Of a DNA stretch of 64,000 bases, positions 17,735-26,125 are shown one piece after another. The translations under genes and the position numbers were made by a program. The notes beneath the pieces were generated by a model. That model was not told where the DNA came from, made no database searches, and was given only the letters and a program-made list of their open reading frames with translations. The DNA is from Paenibacillus sabinae T27 (GTDB lineage: Bacteria > Bacillota > Bacilli > Paenibacillales > Paenibacillaceae), in contig NZ_CP004078.1 of the NCBI RefSeq assembly GCF_000612505.1, positions 2,158,001-2,222,000 of the forward strand, given 5' to 3'. How positions within the stretch are numbered: position 1 is the stretch's first letter; every line of letters begins with the position of its first letter.

Positions 17735-19120
17735 ATGAAAAGAAAGTGGTTATGTTTTGTGTTAGCGATGCTAACACTGACGATTTACCCGGTCAGCGCT
17801 TTTGCAGCTGACGGTCCTACGGCTCCGGACCTACAAATCGGTCTGGACACAGCTTTTACTTATCTGGCTTTTATTCTGGTGTTCTTTATGCAAGCAGGCT
17901 TTGCGATGCTTGAAGCGGGTTCCGTTCGAATGAAGAACGCGGGCCACGTAGCCGGTAAGACGGTGCTGACGCTGGCGATCGCAAGCATTTGCTTCTGGGC
18001 GCTGGGCTTTGGCCTGGGCTTCGGCAACGGCAACAGTTTCTTCGGCACAACGGGCTTTGGATATGGCGGCGATTCAATGGCATCTTCCTTTGATTCCCTG
18101 GCATTCTCCGATGTAACCCTGAACGTGAAATTCCTGTTCCAAATGGCGTTTGCTGCTGTCTCGCTGGCCATCGTTTCCGGCGGTATGGCGGAACGCGCGA
18201 AGCTGAGCGTATACATTATCTTCGGTATTCTGTTCTCCGTCTTTATTTATCCGGTTGTCGCTCACTGGGTATGGGGCGGCGGCTGGCTGGCCGCTATGGG
18301 TATGCAGGACTATGCAGGTTCGACAGTAGTCCATCTGACGGGTGCAACGGCTGCGGTTGTGGCAACTATTTTGCTGAAACCTCGCCTTGGCAAGTTCAAC
18401 AAAGAAGGCAAGCCGGTTATTATTCCTGGGCATAACCAAGTGTTCACGGTTCTCGGTGTTATCATTCTGTGGTTCGGCTGGTTCGGCTTCAACCCAGGCA
18501 GCGCACTGAGCCCGATGGGCGGATTCTTCGGATATGTAGCCTTGACTACTAACATTGCGGCAGCAGCCGGCGGCCTTGCGGCTCTGGTAGCTTCCTGGCT
18601 GTACTTCGGCAAGTCCGACATTCCAGCAATGCTGAACGGCGTTCTGGCCGCTCTCGTAGCTATCACCGGCGCCTGCGCATTTGTTGAACCTTGGGCTGCC
18701 TTTGTTATCGGTCTTGTTGCAGGTGCATTTACGTTTATGACTTCGCAATGGCTGGAACGCGCGGGTCTGGACGATCCGATCTATGCCTTCTCCGTACACG
18801 GCATCGCCGGTATGTGGGGTGCGGTATCCACTGGTTTGTTCGCAACTCCTGAGCTTGTTAAAACTGTAGGTATCGGTCAGGCCGGTCTGTTCTATGGCGG
18901 CGGCGTACACCAGTTGGGCGTACAAGTTCTGGGCGTAATCGGAACGTTTGCCTTCGTAGCTATCCTGTCCTTTGTCTTCCTGTACATCATGAAGCTGGTA
19001 AGCGGCATTCGCGTAACGGAAGAAGAAGAATTGATGGGTCTGGATATCAGCGAACACGGCACTTACGGTTATCCTGAGCAAATGAAGCTGATTTCGGAAT
19101 CCGAATCCCAAAAGAAATAA
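17735..19120 (+). CDS. amtB: Ammonium transporter AmtB
   Basis: A 461-residue Amt protein: signal peptide (VLAMLTLTIYPVSAFAA) and eleven membrane helices. The two pore histidines are in STVVHLTGA and FSVHGIAGMWG. FMQAGFAMLEAGSVRMKN in helix 1 is the Amt signature. It conducts ammonium into the cell at low external levels. The ATG at 17735 follows GGGGAG. No GlnK/PII gene, the usual partner, is next to it; a DUF294 nucleotidyltransferase and an exonuclease follow instead. Regulation by GlnR/TnrA is suggested by the upstream box. Confidence 0.96.
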   Translation: MKRKWLCFVLAMLTLTIYPVSAFAADGPTAPDLQIGLDTAFTYLAFILVFFMQAGFAMLEAGSVRMKNAGHVAGKTVLTLAIASICFWALGFGLGFGNGNSFFGTTGFGYGGDSMASSFDSLAFSDVTLNVKFLFQMAFAAVSLAIVSGGMAERAKLSVYIIFGILFSVFIYPVVAHWVWGGGWLAAMGMQDYAGSTVVHLTGATAAVVATILLKPRLGKFNKEGKPVIIPGHNQVFTVLGVIILWFGWFGFNPGSALSPMGGFFGYVALTTNIAAAAGGLAALVASWLYFGKSDIPAMLNGVLAALVAITGACAFVEPWAAFVIGLVAGAFTFMTSQWLERAGLDDPIYAFSVHGIAGMWGAVSTGLFATPELVKTVGIGQAGLFYGGGVHQLGVQVLGVIGTFAFVAILSFVFLYIMKLVSGIRVTEEEELMGLDISEHGTYGYPEQMKLISESESQKK

Positions 19121-19150
19121 TTAGAATATGACATCAGGGAGGCGGGCCGA

Positions 19151-20230
19151 GTGACCCAGACCGAGTCTGACGATTGGGACTATAAGGCAGTTCATGAGTC
19201 CATCGTAACCTCCGGTTCGCCCCAGGAGCTGAAGACAAGGCGCATCGCCTGTCAAAGCATTCTCCTGGAACAGTTAAATGTTATCCCCATTGAGGAATGG
19301 ATGCTGCGTGTAAATGCGATGCATGATGCTATCGCAGAAGCGGCGGTTGCTTTATCCGAGGCGCAGATGATTGAGGCGGGCCATGGCCCGCCTCCCTGCG
19401 CTTATTCCTTTATTGTGTTCGGCAGCGCAGGGAGAAAAGAAACAACGCTGTGGAGCGACCAGGATAACGGACTGATTATCGAAGGAGAACCGGAGGAAGC
19501 GAAGGAGAAGTATTTTGAAGAATTCGGGATCAGGCTTTCCTTAATGCTGGCTGATACCGGATATGAGAAATGCGAAGGCAGGGTCATGGTATCCGAGCCG
19601 ATGTGGCGTAAGACCCTAACGGAGTGGAAGGAGCAGATTGAGGGCTGGAGAACCCAGTTTGAGTGGGAACCTATCCGCTATTTGATAATCTGTTCCGATA
19701 TGCGCCATGTTGCGGGAGACCGCAACCTTTCTGATCAGTGGCTGGATTTTTATCATGAAGGGTTTATCGATAACCCCAAACTTTGGGCGGCTGTTCTGCG
19801 AAATACTGTCCGTCATAAAGCGACGCTTAATTTGCTCGGACAGGTGCTTACCGAACGGTTCGGGGAGCATGCCGGCGGATTTGACGTCAAATATGGGCTA
19901 TACATTCCGTTAGTTAACGGTGTAAGATATTTTGCTTTGCAGCATGGAATTCGCAAGACCTCGACATTAGAAAGGCTGGAAATACTGAGCAAGGAGTACC
20001 AGCACCTGCCCGAAGGTGTGCGAAGCGCGTTCCTGACGGCGCTAAAGATGAGGGTCAATACTCCCTACTCGGAATATGACGGTCTCTTGTCGGGCAGCGA
20101 TTTTGCATCTGAAAACGAACTGAAGGACAGGCGGCTGATGTCAGAGCTGCGGGACAGCCTATTGCTTGTAAGACGCATTCATCGCGTTCTGCAGCGCCAG
20201 CTCCGGTTAGCGGAAAGGAGACAGCTATGA
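19151..20230 (+). CDS. GlnD-like DUF294 nucleotidyltransferase
   Basis: A 359-residue soluble protein whose centre (FGSAGRKETTLWSDQDNGLI, ~residues 93-112) is a nucleotidyltransferase-fold active site of the DUF294/GlnD type, with GS and DxD metal ligands. The C-terminal half (YIPLVNGVRYFALQHGIRK) matches the DUF294 C-terminal helical domain. CBS and HD domains seen in some relatives are absent. The gene starts with GTG 30 bp after amtB and overlaps the next gene by four bases. In GlnD, this domain uridylylates PII; here no PII gene is visible. Target unknown. Confidence 0.82.
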   Translation: MTQTESDDWDYKAVHESIVTSGSPQELKTRRIACQSILLEQLNVIPIEEWMLRVNAMHDAIAEAAVALSEAQMIEAGHGPPPCAYSFIVFGSAGRKETTLWSDQDNGLIIEGEPEEAKEKYFEEFGIRLSLMLADTGYEKCEGRVMVSEPMWRKTLTEWKEQIEGWRTQFEWEPIRYLIICSDMRHVAGDRNLSDQWLDFYHEGFIDNPKLWAAVLRNTVRHKATLNLLGQVLTERFGEHAGGFDVKYGLYIPLVNGVRYFALQHGIRKTSTLERLEILSKEYQHLPEGVRSAFLTALKMRVNTPYSEYDGLLSGSDFASENELKDRRLMSELRDSLLLVRRIHRVLQRQLRLAERRQL

Positions 20231-20976
20231 AGGAGCCGAACAAAGGCGGCGGGTTTTGGAACAACCTTAGACAAGGCGGAATGCCGTCTGCGATCGCTTC
20301 GATTCGTGGCGGTGAAACGGCGCAGCAAACCGCGCAGCAAATGGCTTTTATCCGTTCTCTGATGCGGGAGAAGCGCCGTCCGGAAGTGCTCCATACGCCG
20401 CTGTCCAAGCTGGAAACGGTTGTGTTCGATTTGGAGACGACGGGGTTTTCCAGCCAGCATGGGGATGAAATTCTGTCATTTGGAGCAATAAAGGTTGTCG
20501 GTGATGAAATAAGGGAGGAAGAGTGCTTTTACACGCTTGTGAATTGCAGCACCTCCATCCCTGATAACATTACCGAGCTAACGGGAATTACCGAAGAAAT
20601 GTGCAGGAAGGCACCTTCGCTGATGGACGGACTTCATAACTTCATGTCTTTTGTAGGCAAAAGAGTGCTGATCGCTCACGCGAGCGCTCACGACAAAGCT
20701 TTCCTGAATGCGGCGCTGTGGAAGACGTCCAAGGTCCAGCTTACGCATCGTGTGCTGGATACCATGATGCTTGCGCGCTGGCTTGAGCCTTCTAGAAGCA
20801 ACTACACGCTTGATGAGCTGCTTGCTGTTCATGGCATACCCATTCACGGAAGGCATCACGCGCTTGAAGACGCGAAGATGACGGCTAAGCTCTGGGTGTC
20901 CTATCTTCGCGAAATCACCCAGCGCAAACAGGTAGAGACTTTGGGAGAGTTGTATGCCTATTTAAGCAGAACCTGA
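20227..20976 (+). CDS. DnaQ-type 3'-5' exonuclease
   Basis: A 249-residue protein with a DEDDh exonuclease domain (~residues 60-235). Exo I is VVFDLETTGF (Asp, Glu), Exo II is LIAHASAHDKAFL (His, Asp) and Exo III is HHALEDAKMTAKLW (catalytic His plus Asp). The fold is that of the DNA polymerase III epsilon proofreading subunit. The first ~55 residues are an uncharacterised Gly/Gln-rich lead. Translation is coupled to the DUF294 gene by an ATGA overlap. Its 3' end overlaps the convergent JAMM gene by 19 bp. Role beside nitrogen genes unclear. Confidence 0.85.
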   Translation: MKEPNKGGGFWNNLRQGGMPSAIASIRGGETAQQTAQQMAFIRSLMREKRRPEVLHTPLSKLETVVFDLETTGFSSQHGDEILSFGAIKVVGDEIREEECFYTLVNCSTSIPDNITELTGITEEMCRKAPSLMDGLHNFMSFVGKRVLIAHASAHDKAFLNAALWKTSKVQLTHRVLDTMMLARWLEPSRSNYTLDELLAVHGIPIHGRHHALEDAKMTAKLWVSYLREITQRKQVETLGELYAYLSRT

Positions 20977-21434
20977 AGCTTCGATTCAATCAGAGAGATT
21001 GAACGGAGTCCATCTCCGGTTCGGGTGCGCTGAATGTGATAACCGTTCAGATGAATGGGATGCTCAGGCTCTATGCCGGGAGCGCCAATCAAATATACCG
21101 CAAAATGCTCATCCAGTCCGCTCAGCCCATCGTAATCGGCTGTAGAGGGTTTGGGGAGCGTTCGCGGATGAGAGTGGAACAGTCCTACCGGAGGCGGCGA
21201 TAAGTAAAGCGCCGAAATCCAGTCGGCCGGATGTGGAACGAACGTATGCAGCGGGTTAGGCGCTACGTTGCGCATAGGCACATAGTTGTCGATGAGCATG
21301 CCGCCCGCTGCGGCAGCACCCAGCAGGACGCCGCACGCTTCGTGCGGAAGAGCGGATGCCAAATGCTTCCCCAGCGCTTGGTATACGGAAGGTTTCAGCC
21401 ATATGGGCGGTAATTTTCCCTGGAATGCTGTCAT
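20958..21434 (-). CDS. JAMM/MPN-domain metalloprotease-like protein
   Basis: A 158-residue single-domain protein with a JAMM zinc site: GLFHSHPRTLPKPSTADYDG supplies the HxH...SxxD pattern, and PHEACGVLLG provides the conserved Glu region. Such bacterial proteins cut isopeptide-like or C-terminal bonds; some release ubiquitin-like sulfur carriers. No ThiS/MoaD-like gene lies beside it. The ATG follows GAGAGGGG. Its 3' end overlaps the convergent exonuclease gene. Substrate unknown. Confidence 0.85.
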   Translation of the reverse strand: MTAFQGKLPPIWLKPSVYQALGKHLASALPHEACGVLLGAAAAGGMLIDNYVPMRNVAPNPLHTFVPHPADWISALYLSPPPVGLFHSHPRTLPKPSTADYDGLSGLDEHFAVYLIGAPGIEPEHPIHLNGYHIQRTRTGDGLRSISLIESKLQVLLK

Positions 21435-21561
21435 TGTTCACCCCTCTCTCTTCATTGGGTTTCGTCCTGGACGAAATCCTCTTTTTTTTTGGCCGTTTGA
21501 AACTGGCAAGCTCGGGGGTACAATAAGAGGTATCCACTCCACTTGCAAAGGATAAGCCGCG

Positions 21562-22176
21562 ATGAAGCTTACAAAACATAGAAACCTGATAATCACCGTT
21601 ATAGCGCTGCTTGCGGCAGTCTTTATCTTTGAGCAGCATCTCGGGAAGAAGAACGATGCTGACATTCCGCAAAATAAGGCACTGCCGGCAGCCCAGGAAT
21701 CACTTCCGGCCATCGGTAAGGCTATGCCAGCAGAGAACGGACCCAAGGTCGGTCATCTAGCGCCGTCCTTCACTATCCGGAGTGAGGATGGCACCGCATA
21801 TACAGTAGGGGGGCCAAGGGACAAGGCCGTGCTGCTTAATTTCTGGGCTTCCTGGTGCGACCCCTGTCAGAAAGAGGCCCCCGAGCTGAACAAAATTGCC
21901 GAAAAATATAGGGATACGCTTGATATCTACGGCATTAATGTAACCAGCTACGATTATAAGGCTAATGCGAAGCGTTTTGTCAAGAAATACAAGCTTGCGT
22001 TTCCGGTCATGTTCGATCTTAAAGGTGAGGTTTACGCCAAATATTACGGGACCGTGTTCCCTACCAATGTCCTGATCGACAGAAGCGGTGTGGTTAGCGA
22101 GATCATTCTTGGCGGATTGACCGCGGAAGAAATGGATCAGAAATTGAAGAAGCTGGTCCGCGTGCAGAATGAATAA
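21562..22176 (+). CDS. Membrane-anchored TlpA/ResA-type thiol-disulfide oxidoreductase
   Basis: A 204-residue protein with an N-terminal anchor (LIITVIALLAAVFIF), a short extracytoplasmic linker, then a thioredoxin domain (~residues 68-200). The active site is NFWASWCDPCQKEAPEL, a CxxC motif with Asp-Pro between the cysteines. The cis-proline region FPTNVLIDRSG and the insert before it are typical of the TlpA/ResA group. These reduce disulfides outside the membrane, for example in apocytochrome c maturation, but no cytochrome biogenesis genes are nearby. It is followed by a terminator and is a single-gene unit. Confidence 0.88.
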   Translation: MKLTKHRNLIITVIALLAAVFIFEQHLGKKNDADIPQNKALPAAQESLPAIGKAMPAENGPKVGHLAPSFTIRSEDGTAYTVGGPRDKAVLLNFWASWCDPCQKEAPELNKIAEKYRDTLDIYGINVTSYDYKANAKRFVKKYKLAFPVMFDLKGEVYAKYYGTVFPTNVLIDRSGVVSEIILGGLTAEEMDQKLKKLVRVQNE

Positions 22177-22189
22177 CATCAGCACAGCA

Positions 22190-22232
22190 AAAGAGCCGTT
22201 CCTGCGCCGATAAGCATAAGGAACGGCTCTTG
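22190..22232. terminator. Bidirectional terminator between the ResA-like gene and cimA
   Basis: AAGAGCCGTTCC pairs with GGAACGGCTCTT across an 18-base loop; it serves the two convergent genes. Confidence 0.82.
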
Positions 22233-22288
22233 TTCCGGATTCAGCCGGAGCATTGAAGCATGTGGCTCAAACCGGCCGTAATTAATGA

Positions 22289-23908
22289 TTAATGATTAAT
22301 GAGGCCGCACTGGCCAAGATCCAGCAATTCGGTTGTCTCAGGCGACATTTGACCGAGCAGCGCGTAGCGCATACTGTCGACCAGCGCTTCCCAGCTTGCT
22401 TCGATGATATTGGCGGATACGCCGACGGTGCTCCAGGTGTCGGTGTAATTTTTGGATTCGATAAGCACCCGCACCTTTGCTGCAGTTTGATCCTTTTCAT
22501 CGAGTACCCGCACCTTATAATCGGACAGGTGCATTTCCTTGAGCTGCGGGAAGTAAGCCAGAAGCGCCTTGCGCAGCGCATTGTCGAGAGCGTTGACCGG
22601 ACCATTGCCTTCCCCGGCAGTGTACAGCGTTTCGTTTCCTACCTTAAGCTTGACGAATGCTTCCGAGACGACCGGTTTGCCGGCCGATTTCTCAACGAGC
22701 ATTTTGAACGATTCGAAAGTAAACAGCTCGTTCATCTCGCCAGTCGCTTCACGAAGTAGCAGCTCCAGCGAAGCGTCAGCGCCTTCGAACTGGTAGCCTT
22801 GATGCTCCAGGTCCTTGATCTTGTCGATCACTTTACGCGCCTGCTCGCTGCTCGGGTCAAGACTCAGGCCCATATCCTGGGCTTTGGATAGCACATTGCT
22901 CTGGCCGGCCAGTTCGGAGACAAGTACCCGCTGCTTGTTGCCGACCAGTTCGGGAGAAATATGCTCGTAGGTGCGGGAATCGCGCAGGATGGCGGAGACG
23001 TGAATACCGCCTTTATGCGCAAACGCCGCGCTTCCGACATATGGCTGGTTGACCGGCATGTTAACGTTCGCGACCTCACTTACATAGCGAGCCGTATTTG
23101 TGAGATGCGGCAAAGAATCGCCTGGAATGCAGCTGTATCCCATCTTCAGTTGAAGCGTCGGAATGATGGAACACAGGTTGGCGTTGCCGCAGCGTTCGCC
23201 GTACCCGTTGATCGTTCCCTGCACATGGCGGACGCCGGCCTCAATGGCGCTGAGCGCGTTGGCGACTGCAAGCTCGCAGTCGTTGTGGGTATGGATGCCG
23301 AGCGGCGCTCCGGGCAGATGAAGGCCCAATGAGGTGACGATGTCCCGGATCTCATGCGGCAGTGTCCCGCCATTCGTATCGCACATGACGAGCCAATCGG
23401 CTCCGGCCTCAAGAGCCCGCGACATGACCGCCACGGCGTAATCGGGATTATTCTTATATCCGTCGAAAAAGTGCTCGGCGTCAAAAATGACCTCAAGCCC
23501 TTTGCTTTTTAAATAAGCGATGGAATCGCCAATCATGGCGAGATTTTCCTCAAGGGTCGTTTGCAGCGCGGTATGCACATGGAAATCCCATGATTTACCG
23601 ACCAGCGTGGCCGCGGGTACGCCTGCATCCAGTATGCGCTGAAGATTGTCATCTTGATCCGCTTGGGAGTTTTTGCGGCGCGTACTGCCGAATGCGGTAA
23701 CTTTGGCGCGCAGGTTAAGATCTTTTACTCTTTTAAAAAATTCGATATCCTTCATGTTGCTTCCAGGAATGCCACCTTCAATATAGTGCACACCCAGATC
23801 GTCAAGTTTCTTGGCGATTTTCAGCTTGTCGTCCGCCGACAGACTGATACCTTCGCCTTGGGTGCCGTCGCGCAGCGTTGTATCGAAGATGGATATGGAC
23901 TTAGACAT
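22289..23908 (-). CDS. cimA: Citramalate synthase CimA
   Basis: A 539-residue DRE-TIM metallolyase-type enzyme condensing pyruvate and acetyl-CoA to (R)-citramalate, the threonine-independent route to isoleucine. Motifs: FDTTLRDGTQGEG at the N-terminus, VHYIEGGIPGSN, the metal-binding GIHTHNDCELAVANAL, and GYGERCGNANL. These fit CimA better than LeuA or homocitrate synthase. The C-terminal regulatory domain (~residues 400-525) should bind isoleucine. AGGAGG precedes the ATG, and the leader carries a duplicated 40-bp element. The stop codon sits in a triple ATTAATC heptamer repeat. Confidence 0.94.
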   Translation of the reverse strand: MSKSISIFDTTLRDGTQGEGISLSADDKLKIAKKLDDLGVHYIEGGIPGSNMKDIEFFKRVKDLNLRAKVTAFGSTRRKNSQADQDDNLQRILDAGVPAATLVGKSWDFHVHTALQTTLEENLAMIGDSIAYLKSKGLEVIFDAEHFFDGYKNNPDYAVAVMSRALEAGADWLVMCDTNGGTLPHEIRDIVTSLGLHLPGAPLGIHTHNDCELAVANALSAIEAGVRHVQGTINGYGERCGNANLCSIIPTLQLKMGYSCIPGDSLPHLTNTARYVSEVANVNMPVNQPYVGSAAFAHKGGIHVSAILRDSRTYEHISPELVGNKQRVLVSELAGQSNVLSKAQDMGLSLDPSSEQARKVIDKIKDLEHQGYQFEGADASLELLLREATGEMNELFTFESFKMLVEKSAGKPVVSEAFVKLKVGNETLYTAGEGNGPVNALDNALRKALLAYFPQLKEMHLSDYKVRVLDEKDQTAAKVRVLIESKNYTDTWSTVGVSANIIEASWEALVDSMRYALLGQMSPETTELLDLGQCGLINH

Positions 23909-23923
23909 GTGCGTCCTCCTAAA

Positions 23924-24025
23924 AGTTTTGATAGCATAAGCTTCTTGAATCCGCTCCGCAAAACTGACTACGGAAGCATGGACTTAGTTTTGATAGCATA
24001 AGCTTCTTGAATCTGCTCCGCAAAA
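23924..24025 (-). repeat. Direct duplication of a 40-bp leader element upstream of cimA
   Basis: Two copies, 23924-23963 and 23986-24025, 62 bp apart, differ at one base. The proximal copy is closed by AGTTTTG (23924-23930) and CAAAACT (23959-23965), so its RNA can form a stem ending directly before the TTTAGGAGG ribosome site. The distal copy ends CAAAAG instead. A TATAAT at about 24041-24047 on the minus strand would place both copies in the transcript. Confidence 0.8.
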
Positions 24026-24182
24026 GCGGGATGAATTTTTATATTATAGCATTTTTACGCTGGAATGTAACAGAGAACCTACACAATTATAATACATATC
24101 CATCGAAAATAGAGCGGAAAATTCCGGCGCGGACACGTTAAAATGCAGAGTCCTCGAAATTGGCGCGTCCACGTTCTCCCGA

Positions 24183-24211
24183 TTGACCTGCCGCGCGGGG
24201 AGCGGTATGCT
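24183..24211 (+). promoter_or_regulatory. Promoter of dinB
   Basis: TTGACC (24183-24188) and TATGCT (24206-24211) with a 17-bp spacer. I found no LexA-type CGAAC-N4-GTTCG site around it. Confidence 0.55.
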
Positions 24212-24269
24212 AAAAATCATCAGGGGAATGTGAGAATCATCCGTATTAGATGAAGGAAGAGGGACGAGC

Positions 24270-25565
24270 ATGAGCGAAAATGTGGACCGGTATTATCCCG
24301 CGCTCGGCCGGGTCATTTTGCATGTCGATATGAATGCGTTCTACTGTTCCGTTCATGAGGCGGAGAATCCGGAAGCTTATAAAGGCAAACCGACCGCAGT
24401 AGCCGGAAGCGTGGAGCTGCGCAAAGGAATTATCGTCACCTGCTCGTATCCGGCAAGACGGCGTGGGATATCGACAGGAATGCAGGTGCAGAAAGCTTTA
24501 AGAATATGCCCCGAGCTGATTGTCATCAAACCGGATTTTCATCTCTACCGCCGCTATTCCGCTGCATTCATGCAAATTGCCTACAGTTATACGCCGATGC
24601 TGGAGGCGGTATCGATCGACGAGTGCTACCTCGACATAACCGGCTCGCGCCAGTTCGGCACACCGCCCGAGATTGCGGAGGAGATTCAGCGCAGAATCAA
24701 GGAGGAGCTTGGGCTGCCCTGCTCCATCGGAATCGCGCCGAACAAGCTGCTGGCCAAAATGGCCTCGGATCTCAAGAAACCGAATGGCATTTCGATTCTA
24801 AGGCTGAGAGATGTGCCGAAGATACTGTGGGACAAGCCATGCGGCGAGATGTTCGGAATCGGAGGCAAGACGGCGGAGAAGCTGAAAAAGCTCGGCATTT
24901 ACAGCATCGGACAGCTGGCCGCCGCGGATGAAGGGATGCTGGCCGACGTGTTTGGCGTCATGGGGAACTGGCTCAAACGCGCTGCAAACGGAATCGACGA
25001 TTCTCCCGTGAATCCAGAGCGCGAGCAGAGCAAATCGATCGGGCACACGACGACGCTTCCCGGCGACATCCAGGGGCTGGCCGAAGCGAGACCGGTGCTG
25101 CTCGCCTTGAGCGACCAGGTAGCAAGAAGGCTGCGAAGACAGAAGCTTGTTGCCGGCGGCGTTCAGCTTACCGTGCGAACTCCGGATATGAAGACCATCA
25201 CCCGCTCGAGGCAGCTGGAGGCTCCGTCCGAAACGGCAGAGGAAATATATAAGGCGGCCTGCGGGCTGTTTCAGAGACATTGGAACGAGGAAAAACCGAT
25301 CCGCCTGCTTGGAGTGACGCTGCACAGCCTGACTCCGAAGGAGAATTCCGCCATCCAGCTTGATTTGTTCGATTACGAGCGCCAGCCGAAAAAGGAATCG
25401 CTGAACCAGGTAATGGATATGCTGCGCAACAAATTTGGCGAGAACGCCGTGCTGACGGCCGGGATGTTAGGCGACCCGCATACCGCTCTTCTGAGGAACC
25501 ACAAGGCACGCGGGACCTCGCTGCAGAAGGATCAGCTGCGGCGGCCTTCTCAGGATGAGGAGTGA
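24270..25565 (+). CDS. dinB: DNA polymerase IV (Y-family)
   Basis: A 431-residue translesion polymerase. Catalytic carboxylates are in ILHVDMNAFYCSVHE and AVSIDECYLDITG. The helix-hairpin-helix region is MFGIGGKTAEKLKKLGI, and the little-finger domain follows to ~residue 355. A probable sliding-clamp-binding peptide, IQLDLFD, lies near residue 369. The C-terminal ~30 residues (NHKARGTSLQKDQL) are a basic tail. ATG 24270 follows GAAGAGGGACGA. Error-prone bypass synthesis is the family role. Confidence 0.95.
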   Translation: MSENVDRYYPALGRVILHVDMNAFYCSVHEAENPEAYKGKPTAVAGSVELRKGIIVTCSYPARRRGISTGMQVQKALRICPELIVIKPDFHLYRRYSAAFMQIAYSYTPMLEAVSIDECYLDITGSRQFGTPPEIAEEIQRRIKEELGLPCSIGIAPNKLLAKMASDLKKPNGISILRLRDVPKILWDKPCGEMFGIGGKTAEKLKKLGIYSIGQLAAADEGMLADVFGVMGNWLKRAANGIDDSPVNPEREQSKSIGHTTTLPGDIQGLAEARPVLLALSDQVARRLRRQKLVAGGVQLTVRTPDMKTITRSRQLEAPSETAEEIYKAACGLFQRHWNEEKPIRLLGVTLHSLTPKENSAIQLDLFDYERQPKKESLNQVMDMLRNKFGENAVLTAGMLGDPHTALLRNHKARGTSLQKDQLRRPSQDEE

Positions 25566-25605
25566 CGGATTTCATGGCGGAAATGATAAAAGCGCGGGGA
25601 TACGA

Positions 25606-25634
25606 TTGAAATTGCCGTCTTTTTATATTAATAT
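25606..25634 (+). promoter_or_regulatory. Promoter of the ferredoxin gene
   Basis: TTGAAA (25606-25611) and TAATAT (25629-25634), 17-bp spacer. Confidence 0.6.
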
Positions 25635-25708
25635 GACAAGAAGAAACGACAACTCGTCCACAAGGAACGACAATCGTTATTATAACAGCCTGCCTTGCGC
25701 GGAGCTGA

Positions 25709-25975
<267 letters not shown>

Positions 25976-26017
25976 TTGAAGCTTTCGCTTGTTCGATGAA
26001 TTGCTCGGCTTGTTAAG

Positions 26018-26061
26018 AGACACCCCGTTTCACGGATTTTTCGTGGCCGGGGTGTCTTTTT
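26018..26061 (+). terminator. Intrinsic terminator after fer
   Basis: AGACACCCCG pairs with CGGGGTGTCT, with an inner CACG/CGTG pairing, then T residues. Confidence 0.9.
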
Positions 26062-26125
26062 GCCGTTTTCGATCCGATATATAGTATAAAAAAGTTGATT
26101 CTGTTCCAACTATACGGAGGTAACG

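Noticed and set aside
18074-19111. 345-codon open frame antisense to amtB
   Set aside because: Composition is that of a shadow frame and amtB is unambiguous on the other strand.
23924-24025. CRISPR-like array
   Set aside because: Only two copies of a 40-bp element with a 22-bp gap and no cas genes; better explained as a leader duplication.
24050-24269. LexA/SOS box before dinB
   Set aside because: No CGAAC-N4-GTTCG-like sequence was found near the promoter.
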